Notes: generated by a model not told the origin, from the letters alone. A DNA stretch of 64,000 nucleotides from Arcicella sp040387735 (GCA_040387735.1 JAZKDE010000017.1:92835-156834); one strand, 5' to 3'. Positions 50,580-59,882 are shown, counted from the stretch's first letter. A program made the numbers and translations.

Positions 50580-51743
50580 ATGGCAAAATTACTAATCATT
50601 GATGATGAAAAAGCTATTCGAGGAGCATTGAGAGACATTCTCGAATACGAAGGCTATACCATCGAAGAAGCCAGTGATGGCGAACAAGGTCTTGAGTTGG
50701 TTACCCAAAATGACTATGATGTAGTGCTTTGCGATATTCGTATGCCCAAACTTGAAGGGCTGGATTTATTGCAAAAAGCAACTGAAATGGGAAAAGGAGC
50801 TCAGTTCATCATGATTTCAGCCTTTGGAAATGTTGAAACCGCTGTGGAAGCTACCAAACGTGGAGCTTTTGATTTTATCTCAAAACCCCCCGATTTAAAC
50901 CGTTTACTTGTAACTGTCCGCAATGCTATTGAGCGTGGAAAGATGATTGTAGAAACGAAAGTTTTAAAGAAAAGGGTTTATAAACTTAATGAAATCGTTG
51001 GTGAATCTGACGCTATCAAACGAGTAAAAGATACATCTGACCGTGTTGGACCAACTGAAGCTCGGGTACTTATTACTGGACCAAACGGTTCGGGTAAGGA
51101 AATGGTAGCCAAACGTTTGCACGAAAGAAGCGGGCGTTCGCACATGCCACTAATTGAGGTAAACTGTGCAGCAATTCCTTCAGAACTCATTGAATCTGAA
51201 CTATTTGGACATGAAAAAGGTGCATTTACTTCGGCAATCAAGCAGCGTATCGGTAAGTTTGAACAAGCCGATGGTGGAACACTTTTCTTAGATGAAATTG
51301 GCGATATGGCTCTTTCGGCTCAAGCAAAAGTACTGAGAGCTTTACAAGAAGGAAAAATCACAAGAGTGGGTGGCGATAAAGAGATTAAAATAAACGTAAG
51401 AGTTTTTGCGGCAACGAATAAAGTTTTACAAACTGAAATTGCTGAAGGACGTTTTCGTGAAGATTTATTTCACCGTCTGAATGTGATTCCAATTCACGTT
51501 CCCGCTTTAGCACAACGCCCAGACGATATTCCATTATTGGTTGATAAATTTTTGGGAGATGTTGCCGATGAATATGGTCAAGCTTCCAAAGAAGTAGAAG
51601 CTGATGCCATGAAATACTTACAAAATCTTCCCTGGTCGGGGAATGTGCGTGAATTACGCAATGTAGTTGAACGTTTAGTCATCATGTGTAACGATGTCAT
51701 TACACTCGACGATGTGAAATTATTTGCAATGCCTGTAATATAG
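50580..51743 (+). CDS. NtrC-family response regulator (REC plus AAA+), no HTH
   Basis: The 387-residue protein has a receiver domain (LLIIDDEKAIRGALRDIL, phospho-acceptor Asp in YDVVLCDIRMPK, Lys in FISKPPD) and a sigma-54 activator AAA+ domain. Walker A is ITGPNGSGKEMVAKRLHE, the L1 loop is GHEKGAFTSAIKQ, Walker B is GGTLFLDEIGDM, and there is an Arg finger region plus SGNVRELRNVVERLVIM. The L1 motif is GAFTSA rather than GAFTGA. The protein ends at MPVI without the Fis-type DNA-binding domain. It might therefore act from solution or through a partner. No kinase gene is adjacent. Its last 300 bases are duplicated at 54511-54838. Confidence 0.92.
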   Translation: MAKLLIIDDEKAIRGALRDILEYEGYTIEEASDGEQGLELVTQNDYDVVLCDIRMPKLEGLDLLQKATEMGKGAQFIMISAFGNVETAVEATKRGAFDFISKPPDLNRLLVTVRNAIERGKMIVETKVLKKRVYKLNEIVGESDAIKRVKDTSDRVGPTEARVLITGPNGSGKEMVAKRLHERSGRSHMPLIEVNCAAIPSELIESELFGHEKGAFTSAIKQRIGKFEQADGGTLFLDEIGDMALSAQAKVLRALQEGKITRVGGDKEIKINVRVFAATNKVLQTEIAEGRFREDLFHRLNVIPIHVPALAQRPDDIPLLVDKFLGDVADEYGQASKEVEADAMKYLQNLPWSGNVRELRNVVERLVIMCNDVITLDDVKLFAMPVI

Positions 51744-51781
51744 CTTGCGATTATTGTTTTTAGATGTTGGTCAAATAACAC

Positions 51782-51817
51782 AAAAAAGGCTTCTTGAATC
51801 ATCAAGAAGCCTTTTTT
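51782..51817. terminator. Terminator after the response regulator gene
   Basis: AAAAAAGGCTTCTTGA (51782-51797) pairs perfectly with TCAAGAAGCCTTTTTT (51802-51817), loop ATCA. The same element is at 54874-54909. Confidence 0.85.
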
Positions 51818-51920
51818 GTGTCTTTGGATTTTTTTTCTTTTACCGATTCTTTTTTTTAGCTTTTGGACTTTCATCGTTTTCTCTTTCACAATCTCTTCTT
51901 TCTTGCCTATTTCTTTTACA
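51802..51920 (-). pseudogene. 3' remnant of the SnoaL/NTF2-like gene
   Basis: These bases match the last codons of the gene at 54894-55502 (Lys/Glu-rich tail). There is no 5' part, and two 1-bp deletions shift the frame relative to the intact copy. It is the right part of the left direct repeat. Confidence 0.8.
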
Positions 51921-51975
51921 GGTTTTTGGGTATGGAAAACGTTTATAGTGGAAGGATAATTTAAAATTTCAGTCC

Positions 51976-54408
51976 TCAAAATCTCACATTCCAAACCAAT
52001 CTATAAGCCCAATTTTCTTGACTATTCAGCAATTCATTCGCTCCCCATCGTCTAAAAACGCCAATTCCTGCCCCAACGTAAAATAATTTCATAAAACGCT
52101 TTCGATATAAATTATCTACCATTAAGCCCGATTCAAAGTAGCCATTTTCTAAGGTTTTGAAATCAATTCCTGTGTGTGCATTGTCATTATGGGTGAAACT
52201 TCCAAATGCAATACCTTGAAAAACAGACACATCTGGACGAAACCATTTGGTTTTTGGTTTGGACAATAAACTCCCAAAGCTATGAGTTATAAACAAATTG
52301 GTGTACTGGTCGGAAGTAAATTCGTATAATCGCATGGTATTAAAATGGTTGGCTACCCAAACTAAATTACCATTTTCCGCTTTTCCTCCTCGCCCATTGT
52401 ATAGATATGGGTACGGTACTTCTCCCCATATTTTTCCTGCCGTCAGGTTGAAGAAAGTTTGTCCAAAATTTGGGGTATTTATGGTGTATTCAACCTTGGT
52501 ATTGAGTTTGGTGTAATACGTTTTTCCTTCTGGAAAACACAAAATGCCTTGGGCAAAATGTAACGCAAAAATTGGTGAAGCAAGTGCCGTAATAATTGAA
52601 CCACGCCCGACTTGCGAAAATTGCTCCCCAAAAGCGTATCGAATTCCAAAGCCAATTTCTGTGGTATGAAAGTCTTTCATTATCGGGCTTGCGGGGTCGT
52701 GCATCGGGTTGAGATAAGTGTACGAGTAAGTAGGTTTGCGGTATTCATCTGTAAATGAAACTGATACACTTGCATATTTCAAAGCCCTAAAATTGAGTTC
52801 TGCCTTGATTTGTTTCAAGCTATCGGCTTTGGCAATCTGGAAAGTACGGATTAATTCGTAGGGAATTTGGGGTGAATTCCATATAAAATATTGGACATTG
52901 CCTGGCTCAGAAATATCAGAGCGGTAGCATAAACTCAACTTCATTTTAGTTCTTTCGTCCAGTAAAAACTGTAGTCTTCCTTCATACTTAAAGGCTCTAT
53001 CATTAAATCCATAACCCACTTTGGCATCTAATCGGATGAGTTTTGAGAAGTTTTCATTCGTTAAAATATTTAACGTTGGACGAAAGCCTTCATAAACATT
53101 CGCATCGAATAGATTTTGAATAGATAAATCCAAATGTTTACTCAATGGAATCATTCCCGACACAAACCATTCAGAAGCATTAAGTGCAGCATTTTGGATA
53201 AATTTTTGAGCTAAGGTTTTTGATTTATGATAAAGAAAAGTTTTTTTCTCTCTAACAGAAAGTGAATCTGGGCGATGGATTTTCCAGAAATTTTCATCTT
53301 GATAAACCGCATTTGTTTTGATTTCAAGCACATTTTCATCAAAAGATGACGCTAAAATTGGAATGTCTAATGCTATATTTTTGATGTAACTCCTAACTTT
53401 AAACCTCAAACTTTGTCCACCGATTTTAAATTCAGACAAGAGCCATTCTGCCGATAAGTCAGTGGGAAACCATTTACTCCTTTCCCCTACCTTTTCGTAT
53501 ATTTGTTCCAATTTGAAATGTAATAAAGATTTTTCAGCGGGTTCCGCTTCCACATATTGCAAGGCAAAATCGCCTGAATGGATATGTAAAACGCCTTTAA
53601 GTCCTTCAAAATTTGAGCCTTTTTGTGGTTCAAAATCAATAACAAAAGTGCTATCTCCAGGCTCAACAATAAGTGTATCAATTAAATTAAAATCGTAGCG
53701 GCTGGTAGCACCTTTGGTAAGTGGATTTACATAAATTAGTTGCTCACTCAACTGCCGACCTTGAAATTGAATAAAGTCCCGATAAAACCCAAATTGTTGT
53801 AAAAGTGGTGTTAGGCTTGTAAAAAGCGTACTTTTTGTTCCTGATGTACGAGAAGCGGTAATAATTTCTTTACTCAGATTGGGACGAATAAACTGCCGAG
53901 TCGCATAACTTTCATTGACAAATAAATCACTATTTTGCAGTATTTTACTGAGTTTTTTATTCGGGTTGAGGGAGTCAATATCTGCTGTTACAATACTTTT
54001 GTGATAGACTTCATATTTAAAAGAAGGTAATCGTTCTGGATCATTGAGAGGTTTATTTTTAATGGCAGCATCAATAATTCTATGAGCGGGATTGATATAA
54101 TAAACTGTTACGCCCGTGAGTTGATTTTCCTTCTCTTCCAAATAAATAACATTCACATTTGAGGCTTTTACTACTTTCGGCAAATAACCTATCGAGCTAA
54201 AAATCAATTCAGTATCGTTACTCTGAACGCTAATCGAAAAACTACCATCCTCTTTTGAAACAATTCCTTTTGTCGTGTTTTTGATTGAAATTGACACAAA
54301 AGGCAAAGGCTCTTTGGTACGTGCATCAAATATCTGACCCGTTATTACCTGTGCCTGTAAACCAATTGAAATTTGAAGGAGAAAAAAGAGAAGTATATTT
54401 TTTTTCAT
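51976..54408 (-). CDS. DUF5686 / carboxypeptidase-regulatory-like outer-membrane protein
   Basis: The 810-residue protein has a signal peptide (MKKNILLFFLLQISIGLQAQ) and a carboxypeptidase-regulatory-like domain (VITGQIFDARTKEPLPFVSISIKNTTKGIVSKEDGSF). A DUF5686 body follows (YYINPAHRIIDAAIKNK and so on) with a C-terminal 16-18-strand barrel-like part ending VWNVRF. The family, common in Bacteroidota, is thought to be an outer-membrane protein with an unknown cargo. The gene stands between two direct repeats, so it looks inserted or moved. Confidence 0.88.
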   Translation of the reverse strand: MKKNILLFFLLQISIGLQAQVITGQIFDARTKEPLPFVSISIKNTTKGIVSKEDGSFSISVQSNDTELIFSSIGYLPKVVKASNVNVIYLEEKENQLTGVTVYYINPAHRIIDAAIKNKPLNDPERLPSFKYEVYHKSIVTADIDSLNPNKKLSKILQNSDLFVNESYATRQFIRPNLSKEIITASRTSGTKSTLFTSLTPLLQQFGFYRDFIQFQGRQLSEQLIYVNPLTKGATSRYDFNLIDTLIVEPGDSTFVIDFEPQKGSNFEGLKGVLHIHSGDFALQYVEAEPAEKSLLHFKLEQIYEKVGERSKWFPTDLSAEWLLSEFKIGGQSLRFKVRSYIKNIALDIPILASSFDENVLEIKTNAVYQDENFWKIHRPDSLSVREKKTFLYHKSKTLAQKFIQNAALNASEWFVSGMIPLSKHLDLSIQNLFDANVYEGFRPTLNILTNENFSKLIRLDAKVGYGFNDRAFKYEGRLQFLLDERTKMKLSLCYRSDISEPGNVQYFIWNSPQIPYELIRTFQIAKADSLKQIKAELNFRALKYASVSVSFTDEYRKPTYSYTYLNPMHDPASPIMKDFHTTEIGFGIRYAFGEQFSQVGRGSIITALASPIFALHFAQGILCFPEGKTYYTKLNTKVEYTINTPNFGQTFFNLTAGKIWGEVPYPYLYNGRGGKAENGNLVWVANHFNTMRLYEFTSDQYTNLFITHSFGSLLSKPKTKWFRPDVSVFQGIAFGSFTHNDNAHTGIDFKTLENGYFESGLMVDNLYRKRFMKLFYVGAGIGVFRRWGANELLNSQENWAYRLVWNVRF

Positions 54409-54510
54409 GTAATTGTAATGTAAAATTGGCGAGTTTACGACTGCAATTTATGAAATTGGGGAGAGTTGGAATGTCAGGTGGCTGACCTATTGAAGGGATT
54501 GATTATGTTT

Positions 54511-54835
54511 TAAAGTTTTACAAACTAAAATTACTAAAAGACGTTTTCGTGAAGATTTATTTCACCGTCTGAATGTGATTCCAATTCACGTTCCCGCTTT
54601 AGCACAACGCCCAGACGATATTCCATTATTGGTTGATAAATTTTTGGGAGATGTTGCCGATGAATATGGTCAAGCTTCCAAAGAAGTAGAAGCTGATGCC
54701 ATGAAATACTTACAAAATCTTCCCTGGTCGGGGAATGTGCGTGAATTACGCAATGTAGTTGAACGTTTAGTCATCATGTGTAACGATGTCATTACACTCG
54801 ACGATGTGAAATTATTTGCAATGCCTGTAATATAG
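54511..54835 (+). pseudogene. 3' remnant of the response regulator gene
   Basis: It encodes the last 100 or so residues of the AAA+ regulator in frame, with the same stop, but has no 5' part or start of its own. Four G-to-A differences from the intact gene lie at its left end (one creates ACTAAAATT in place of ACTGAAATT). From 54540 on it is identical to 51448-51743. Confidence 0.85.
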
Positions 54836-54873
54836 CTTGCGATTATTGTTTTTAGATGTTGGTCAAATAACAC

Positions 54874-54909
54874 AAAAAAGGCTTCTTGAATCATCAAGAA
54901 GCCTTTTTT
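54874..54909. terminator. Second copy of the regulator terminator
   Basis: Identical to 51782-51817. It overlaps the stop codon of the SnoaL-like gene at 54894. Confidence 0.8.
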
Positions 54910-55502
54910 GTGTCTTTGGATTTTTTTTCTTTTACCGATTCTTCTTTTTTAGCTTTTGAACTTTCATCGTTTTTCTCTTTCACAATCTCTTCTTTCTTAG
55001 CTTTTTCTTTTATAAGTTCTTCCGTTTTTGTTGTTTTTTCAGAAGGAATCCAGAAACCTGTTGCATTGACAATTTTCCATTCGCCTTTAATTAATTCTAA
55101 AATTCTGGTTTCTTTGGATAAATCTTTTTTACCGTTGGTAGCTTTTATCTGGTCAAAGGTAACCCAAATATAAGTTGGATTCACTTTTCTGAAATTATAG
55201 TTCTCTCTTTTAAACGTACATTTTACCGCTTTGGAATTCTCTTTAAAATATCCCAAAACGAAGGACGCAATATTGTCCCAACCATCTTTTTGAAAGGTCA
55301 CATCTTTCTCAACTACCGCCCAGTACGTTTGGGGAGTTTGACGATAACAACTCATCCACTTGTCAGCACTACGAGCGTAAAAATACTTTGCTTCAGCAGT
55401 AATCGCCTGCTTAATTTTATCCTGCTCTTCGGGCGTTGTAATGTTTTGGGCAAAAGATTTTACAGATAAAAAAATAAATATTATGAGTAAGTAAGTTTTC
55501 AT
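54894..55502 (-). CDS. Secreted NTF2/SnoaL-like protein with Lys-rich tail
   Basis: The 202-residue protein has a signal peptide (MKTYLLIIFIFLSVKSFAQ) and an NTF2-like cone domain: ITAEAKYFYARSADKWMSCYRQTPQTYWAVVEKDV, NIASFVLGYFKE, TYIWVTFDQIKAT and RILELIKGEWKIVNATGFWIP. The last 50 residues are almost only Lys, Glu and Ser (EELIKEKAKKEEIVKEK). Such domains often bind small ligands. The stop codon is inside the terminator shared with the direct repeat. A truncated copy of its 3' end is at 51802-51920. Confidence 0.75.
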   Translation of the reverse strand: MKTYLLIIFIFLSVKSFAQNITTPEEQDKIKQAITAEAKYFYARSADKWMSCYRQTPQTYWAVVEKDVTFQKDGWDNIASFVLGYFKENSKAVKCTFKRENYNFRKVNPTYIWVTFDQIKATNGKKDLSKETRILELIKGEWKIVNATGFWIPSEKTTKTEELIKEKAKKEEIVKEKNDESSKAKKEESVKEKKSKDTKKAS

Positions 55503-55744
55503 GGGCTATGGATATTTTGACTGTGAAGATAAAACAAAAATCTATTTTTAACGATTATAAGATGAATACTGTTTCTGCTAAATATACGAGAAAAAAACTT
55601 TTTTGTTGTTCTAACGAGAATGAATTGTAAAGCTAATTGACAACTTTGGAAACAAAAACTTAATGTTTGTGTTAGAAATATGATAATAGTTTAACATCCT
55701 TATGGAGGCAACAATTTACCTTCGTAAACATTTAAAGATTCATA

Positions 55745-56398
55745 ATGGAAAATAAAGTAAAAATTTCGGTTTTAATGGCAGTTTATAACACCGAGTTTTT
55801 CTTGGTAAAAAGGGCCATTGATTCTGTATTAAATCAAGTTTTTCAAGACTTTGAGTTAATTATTATTGACGATGGTAGTGATAATGACCCGCAAAATCAG
55901 CTACTCCATTACGCCAAACAACACGAAGATAAAATTGTTTATCTCAGACATCAAAACTGTGGGCAGTCGAAATCTATCAATCGTGGACTATTGAACAGTA
56001 AAGGCGATTACATCACCATTCTTGATGCCGATGACGAATACAAACCCAATCATTTGATGTCATGTTTGGAAGAAATGAAATTTACCGATTTGATTGCTTC
56101 CACCACCAAAACTATTGTGGATAAAGACGACGACTATTATGTCCCAGACAAGCACGACCCGAGCCGAGTTGTTCACGTAGATGAGTGCATTTTATTTGCA
56201 ACTTTATTTGGTAAAAGAGAAGTTTTTACCACACTCCCATTCCAAGATTCTTATGCAGCAGACGCTCACTTTTACGAGCGGGCTTCACAGAAATACAGTG
56301 TCCGAAAAGTAAATTTGAGAACCTACGTTTACTACCGAAATATTCCTAACAGTATTTGCTCAATCAAGAAAAGAGAAAATCACACTTCGCTTAATTAA
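55745..56398 (+). CDS. Family 2 glycosyltransferase
   Basis: The 217-residue protein has the GT-A fold of family 2: the N terminus VKISVLMAVYNTEFFLVKRAIDSVLNQVFQDFELIIIDDGS, and the DxD region ITILDADDEYKPNH (about residues 96-109). It is short and has no membrane helix, so it uses a soluble acceptor or works with a partner. A second glycosyltransferase-like gene follows after 7 bp, so both may build one glycan. Confidence 0.88.
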   Translation: MENKVKISVLMAVYNTEFFLVKRAIDSVLNQVFQDFELIIIDDGSDNDPQNQLLHYAKQHEDKIVYLRHQNCGQSKSINRGLLNSKGDYITILDADDEYKPNHLMSCLEEMKFTDLIASTTKTIVDKDDDYYVPDKHDPSRVVHVDECILFATLFGKREVFTTLPFQDSYAADAHFYERASQKYSVRKVNLRTYVYYRNIPNSICSIKKRENHTSLN

Positions 56399-56405
56399 TT
56401 CGTTT

Positions 56406-57161
56406 ATGCCCATTTCTGCGTTGAAAAAACACCTTATTTTAGCTTGCCATCTTACGGGCATTTATGACGTAAATCGAAATATGACTTTGCAAGGCGACGA
56501 TTTTTCCTTGGTGAAAGATTGGGCAGATTCCATTGCTGATTTGGGTTTGCAAGGTGTACTTTTTCACAATAATTTTTCAGAAGAAACTTGTGAGAAATAC
56601 CAAAATGGAAATCTTTTTTTCATCAAAGTTGAACATGACACCACTTTCAATCCAAACGTATTTCGTTATTTAGTTTATCGAAATTTTTTAAGAGAAAATA
56701 TCGCTCAAATCGAAGGTGTTTTCGTAACCGATGTTTCGGACGTTGTAACCATTCAAAATCCGTTTATTCAAGCACTTTTTACTGATAACCCAACGCATAT
56801 TTTTTGTGGTGATGAACCAAAACCACTCAATAATGAATGGATGCAAGAACATTCCAAACATTTGAGATGTAAAATTGCCGATTACACTAATTATGAAGAA
56901 AATTTCAAAGATACTACCTTACTCAATTGTGGCATTATTGGTGGAAATATTAGTGTGATGCAGGAGTTTATTGAAAAATTAGCCAACATTCATCAACAAC
57001 ATAACCACGACAATAAAACTGCCTATACTGGTGACATGGGAGCGTTTAATTATCTCATTCACACCCAATTCAATGACCGTTTTTTTCATGGTTCGCCCAT
57101 CAATACTATTTTCAAAGCTTACCAAAATGATAGAAATGACTGTTGGTTTCGTCATAAATAG
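56406..57161 (+). CDS. Glycosyltransferase-like protein
   Basis: The 251-residue protein has no signal peptide. The segment IEGVFVTDVSDVVTIQNPF has a DVSDV that fits the DxD motif of GT-A enzymes, and LLNCGIIGGNISVMQEFIEKLANI together with GDMGAFNYLIHT suits nucleotide-sugar binding at the C-terminal side. I do not know its family by name. It is co-transcribed with the GT2 gene 7 bp upstream. Confidence 0.65.
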   Translation: MPISALKKHLILACHLTGIYDVNRNMTLQGDDFSLVKDWADSIADLGLQGVLFHNNFSEETCEKYQNGNLFFIKVEHDTTFNPNVFRYLVYRNFLRENIAQIEGVFVTDVSDVVTIQNPFIQALFTDNPTHIFCGDEPKPLNNEWMQEHSKHLRCKIADYTNYEENFKDTTLLNCGIIGGNISVMQEFIEKLANIHQQHNHDNKTAYTGDMGAFNYLIHTQFNDRFFHGSPINTIFKAYQNDRNDCWFRHK

Positions 57162-57201
57162 GTAATCAATTTCCGAAATTAGAAGTTTTCTAAATCAATC
57201 C

Positions 57202-57231
57202 TTTGTTTTCTTAGCAGAGTGAATATCTTTG
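57202..57231 (+). promoter_or_regulatory. Bacteroidota-type promoter for the hydrolase-amidohydrolase pair
   Basis: TTTG (57202-57205), 18 bases, TATCTTTG (57224-57231). Full matches of both boxes. It lies 95 bp upstream of the hydrolase ATG. Confidence 0.55.
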
Positions 57232-57325
57232 TAATAATAGCACGAAAATCTTTCCTGTAAAGCATTACACAAGGAAAATCTCCGTGCTGGATTTTGTGCT
57301 ACAACACACATTTCACTCCAACCGC

Positions 57326-58228
57326 ATGAAGACAAAAGTCCTAACAGCATTTGCTATTTTACTGCTGGCTCTTTATTTGTATCCCATTCAAAAATTCACT
57401 TTTGAAAAACGTTATCCTCTCAAAGACAGCATTTTGTATTCGCTTCAAGCCTTTCGTACAGAGCCTGTAAACACACTACAATTTGATAGTAACAATTGGA
57501 AATACCACGTTGCAGGGCAAGGTGATACGACTTTACTATTTCTTCATGGTATGGGTGGTTCTTATGATATTTGGTGGCAACAAATCAATTATTTCAAAAA
57601 ACACTACAAAACGGTAAGTCTCACGTATCCGCCCGTTACCAATCTTAATGATTTATCCAAAGGAGTTTTAGCAATTTTAGATAAAGAAAAAATCTCGAAA
57701 GTAGTCATCATTGGAAGTTCTTTAGGTGGATATTTAACGCAATATTTAGCGATAAATCATCCAGACCGAGTTTTAAAAGCAATGTTAGGCAATACATTTT
57801 CCCCCAATCTTGAAAATAAAGCCAAAAATGAAACGCTCGTAAAAGTGATGATGTGGGTTCCTGAGTGGTTTGTCATTCAGAATATCCGTAAAAAATACAA
57901 TAAAGAAGTTGTCCCTGCTTCTCAAAATTCGCCCATTGTTGATGCTTTTTTAAATGAATTATTAGGAACAGAAGTAACTCGAAAGGTTTTTATTGCCCGA
58001 TATTATTGCGTAGTCGATACCTTCACGGCTAAAATTTCGCCCAATATTCCCTTACAAATTACAGAAGCTGACAACGACCCATTAGTGAGCAAAAACTTAC
58101 GAGATTTATTGAAAAATACTTATCCACAAGCAAAAGTTGTTACATTGCATAACGCAGGGCATTTCCCGTATTTAATGGATGCTAAGGCGTATAATCAGAT
58201 TATTGAATCATTTTTAGTGAGTAAATAA
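57326..58228 (+). CDS. Membrane-anchored alpha/beta hydrolase
   Basis: The 300-residue protein has an N-terminal helix (KVLTAFAILLLALYLYPI) and an alpha/beta-hydrolase fold. LLFLHGMGGSYDIWW has the HG of the oxyanion hole, the nucleophile is in VIIGSSLGGYLTQY (about Ser 135), an acid lies in ITEADNDPLVS and the His is in NAGHFPYLMDA. The frame opens at 57284, but the ATG at 57326 starts the anchor. It probably acts outside the inner membrane. The M20 gene follows after 45 bp. Confidence 0.82.
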   Translation: MKTKVLTAFAILLLALYLYPIQKFTFEKRYPLKDSILYSLQAFRTEPVNTLQFDSNNWKYHVAGQGDTTLLFLHGMGGSYDIWWQQINYFKKHYKTVSLTYPPVTNLNDLSKGVLAILDKEKISKVVIIGSSLGGYLTQYLAINHPDRVLKAMLGNTFSPNLENKAKNETLVKVMMWVPEWFVIQNIRKKYNKEVVPASQNSPIVDAFLNELLGTEVTRKVFIARYYCVVDTFTAKISPNIPLQITEADNDPLVSKNLRDLLKNTYPQAKVVTLHNAGHFPYLMDAKAYNQIIESFLVSK

Positions 58229-58273
58229 GCATTTATATTTAACCAAATCAATTAATCGTCAACCAATATTTTC

Positions 58274-59740
58274 ATGAAAAAAACCGTTATTATTCTCCTC
58301 TCATTCGTAACATTTTCTGCCATTTCTCAAAAGAAGAAAACGGCAACAGTTACACCACAAAACACTGACAAACAAACTGTTATCTCCAATATCGACAAAC
58401 GTTTTGACGAATACGCAGGTATTTCAAAGCAAATCTGGAATTATGCAGAATTAGGTTATATGGAAGAAAAATCATCCATTTTACTACAAGAATTACTTAA
58501 AAAAGAAGGGTTTAGCGTTCAAGCAGGCGTAGCAGGAATTCCAACCGCTTTTTTAGCCACTTTTGGCGAAGGCAAACCAACTATTGGGATTTTAGCAGAA
58601 TATGACGCACTTCCAGGTTTAGCACAGGAATCTGTTCCAGAAATAAAACCAATTCCAAACCAAAAAGGTGGACATGGTTGTGGGCATAATTTATTCGGTA
58701 CGGCATCAGTTGCGGCAGCTATTGAAGTAAAAAATTGGCTACAAAAATCAGGGAAAAAAGGAACGGTTAAAATTTATGGTTGTCCTGCCGAAGAAGGTGG
58801 GTCGGGCAAAGTTTACATGGTTCGTGAAGGACTTTTCAATGACGTGGACGTAGTTTTACATTGGCATCCAGGCTCTCAAAACGCTGCCGATGCAGGAACA
58901 TCTTTAGCGAATAAAAATGCTAAATTCCGTTTCAAGGGCATTGCGGCACACGCTGCAGCATCGCCCGAAAGAGGTCGTTCGGCTTTGGATGGCGTGGAAG
59001 CCATGGATATGATGGTGAACATGATGCGTGAACACATTCCGCAAGATACTCGTATTCACTATGTAATTACGAAGGGTGGCGATGCACCAAATGTCGTTCC
59101 TGCTTACGCTGAGGTATATTATTATGCTCGCCATAAAGATCGTGATATTGTGCAAAGTATCTGGAAACGCATTGAAAATGCCGCTCAAGGAGCTGCTCTC
59201 GGAACGGGAACAAAAGTAGAATGGGAAGTTTTGGGAGGAGTATTTAACCTCTTACCGAATGTTACTTTGGCAGAAACCATGCACAATAATTTAGCGATAG
59301 TTGGCGGGGTAACTTATACCGAAGAAGAGAAAAAATTCGCCGAAAAAATCAGTGAGACTTTAGGTGACCAAAAACAACCCGTAGAAAATGCGGCGAAGGT
59401 TAAAGATTTTAGAGACGCTTCCGAAAGTGCTACCAGTGGTGGTTCTACGGATGTAGGTGATGTGAGTTGGAATGTGCCGACAGTGGGTTTACAAACTGCT
59501 ACTTGGGTTTCGGGTTCGGCGGCACACAGTTGGCAATCAACGGCGGCAAGTGGCATGAGTATCGGTCAGAAAGGAATGATTGTAGCGGCTAAAACATTGG
59601 CTTGCACGGCATTGGATTTATACAAAGATGCGGCACTCATTGAAAAAGCAAAAGCGGAATGGCTACAAAAACGTGGAGCAAACTTTAAGTATGAGGCTCT
59701 TTTGGGAGATAGAAAACCTGCGTTGGATTATCGTAAATGA
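58274..59740 (+). CDS. Secreted M20-family amidohydrolase (AbgB-like)
   Basis: The 488-residue protein has a signal peptide (MKKTVIILLSFVTFSAISQ) and the M20 peptidase fold. Metal-site segments are GILAEYDALPGLAQES, GGHGCGHNLFGTASV and GCPAEEGGSGKVYMV, and the dimerisation domain has GIAAHAAASPERGRSALDG. The late GGSTDVGDVSWNVP and WVSGSAAHSWQST hold further ligand and His residues. The closest known type is p-aminobenzoyl-glutamate hydrolase subunit AbgB, but the substrate here is unknown. It shares a transcript with the hydrolase. Confidence 0.9.
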   Translation: MKKTVIILLSFVTFSAISQKKKTATVTPQNTDKQTVISNIDKRFDEYAGISKQIWNYAELGYMEEKSSILLQELLKKEGFSVQAGVAGIPTAFLATFGEGKPTIGILAEYDALPGLAQESVPEIKPIPNQKGGHGCGHNLFGTASVAAAIEVKNWLQKSGKKGTVKIYGCPAEEGGSGKVYMVREGLFNDVDVVLHWHPGSQNAADAGTSLANKNAKFRFKGIAAHAAASPERGRSALDGVEAMDMMVNMMREHIPQDTRIHYVITKGGDAPNVVPAYAEVYYYARHKDRDIVQSIWKRIENAAQGAALGTGTKVEWEVLGGVFNLLPNVTLAETMHNNLAIVGGVTYTEEEKKFAEKISETLGDQKQPVENAAKVKDFRDASESATSGGSTDVGDVSWNVPTVGLQTATWVSGSAAHSWQSTAASGMSIGQKGMIVAAKTLACTALDLYKDAALIEKAKAEWLQKRGANFKYEALLGDRKPALDYRK

Positions 59741-59827
59741 GTTATGAGTTATGGAAAAATGTTCTTGCTTCAAGATATACTCATTGAAACAAGAATATTT
59801 TATCTAAAAAAACATAACTCATAACCC
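59736..59827. terminator. Long hairpin after the M20 gene
   Basis: Outer arms 59736-59752 and 59811-59827 pair at 16 of 17 positions. Inner arms 59757-59766 and 59789-59798 pair at 9 of 10. The left arm includes the M20 stop codon. It lies between convergent genes. Confidence 0.6.
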
Positions 59828-59882
59828 ATTTCATCCGTTTCTACTCATAAAGGTTACGCACCCCGATAAACTCTTAACTTTC

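Larger units (their letters stand above)
51419..51920. repeat. Direct repeat of about 500 bp, left copy
   Basis: It matches 54511-55014 at a constant offset of 3092 up to about 51852. Between 51448 and 51850 I see no difference. The left 29 bases differ at four sites, all G here and A in the other copy. On the right, two 1-bp deletions and base changes occur here after 51852. Confidence 0.9.
54511..55014. repeat. Direct repeat of about 500 bp, right copy
   Basis: Partner of 51419-51920. It contains the regulator 3' end, the terminator and the 3' end of the intact SnoaL-like gene. Confidence 0.9.

Noticed and set aside
50580..51743. Truncation of the regulator by the duplication
   Set aside because: The stop codon, terminator and the identical second copy show that the short C terminus was there before the duplication.
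51578..51994. 138-codon minus-strand frame over the repeat
   Set aside because: It is antisense to the regulator gene at its end and joins the broken SnoaL tail by chance; the Lys-rich part is a remnant.
51976..54408. Composite transposon with 500-bp repeats as IS ends
   Set aside because: The repeats contain only gene 3' ends and a terminator, with no transposase and no terminal inverted repeats.
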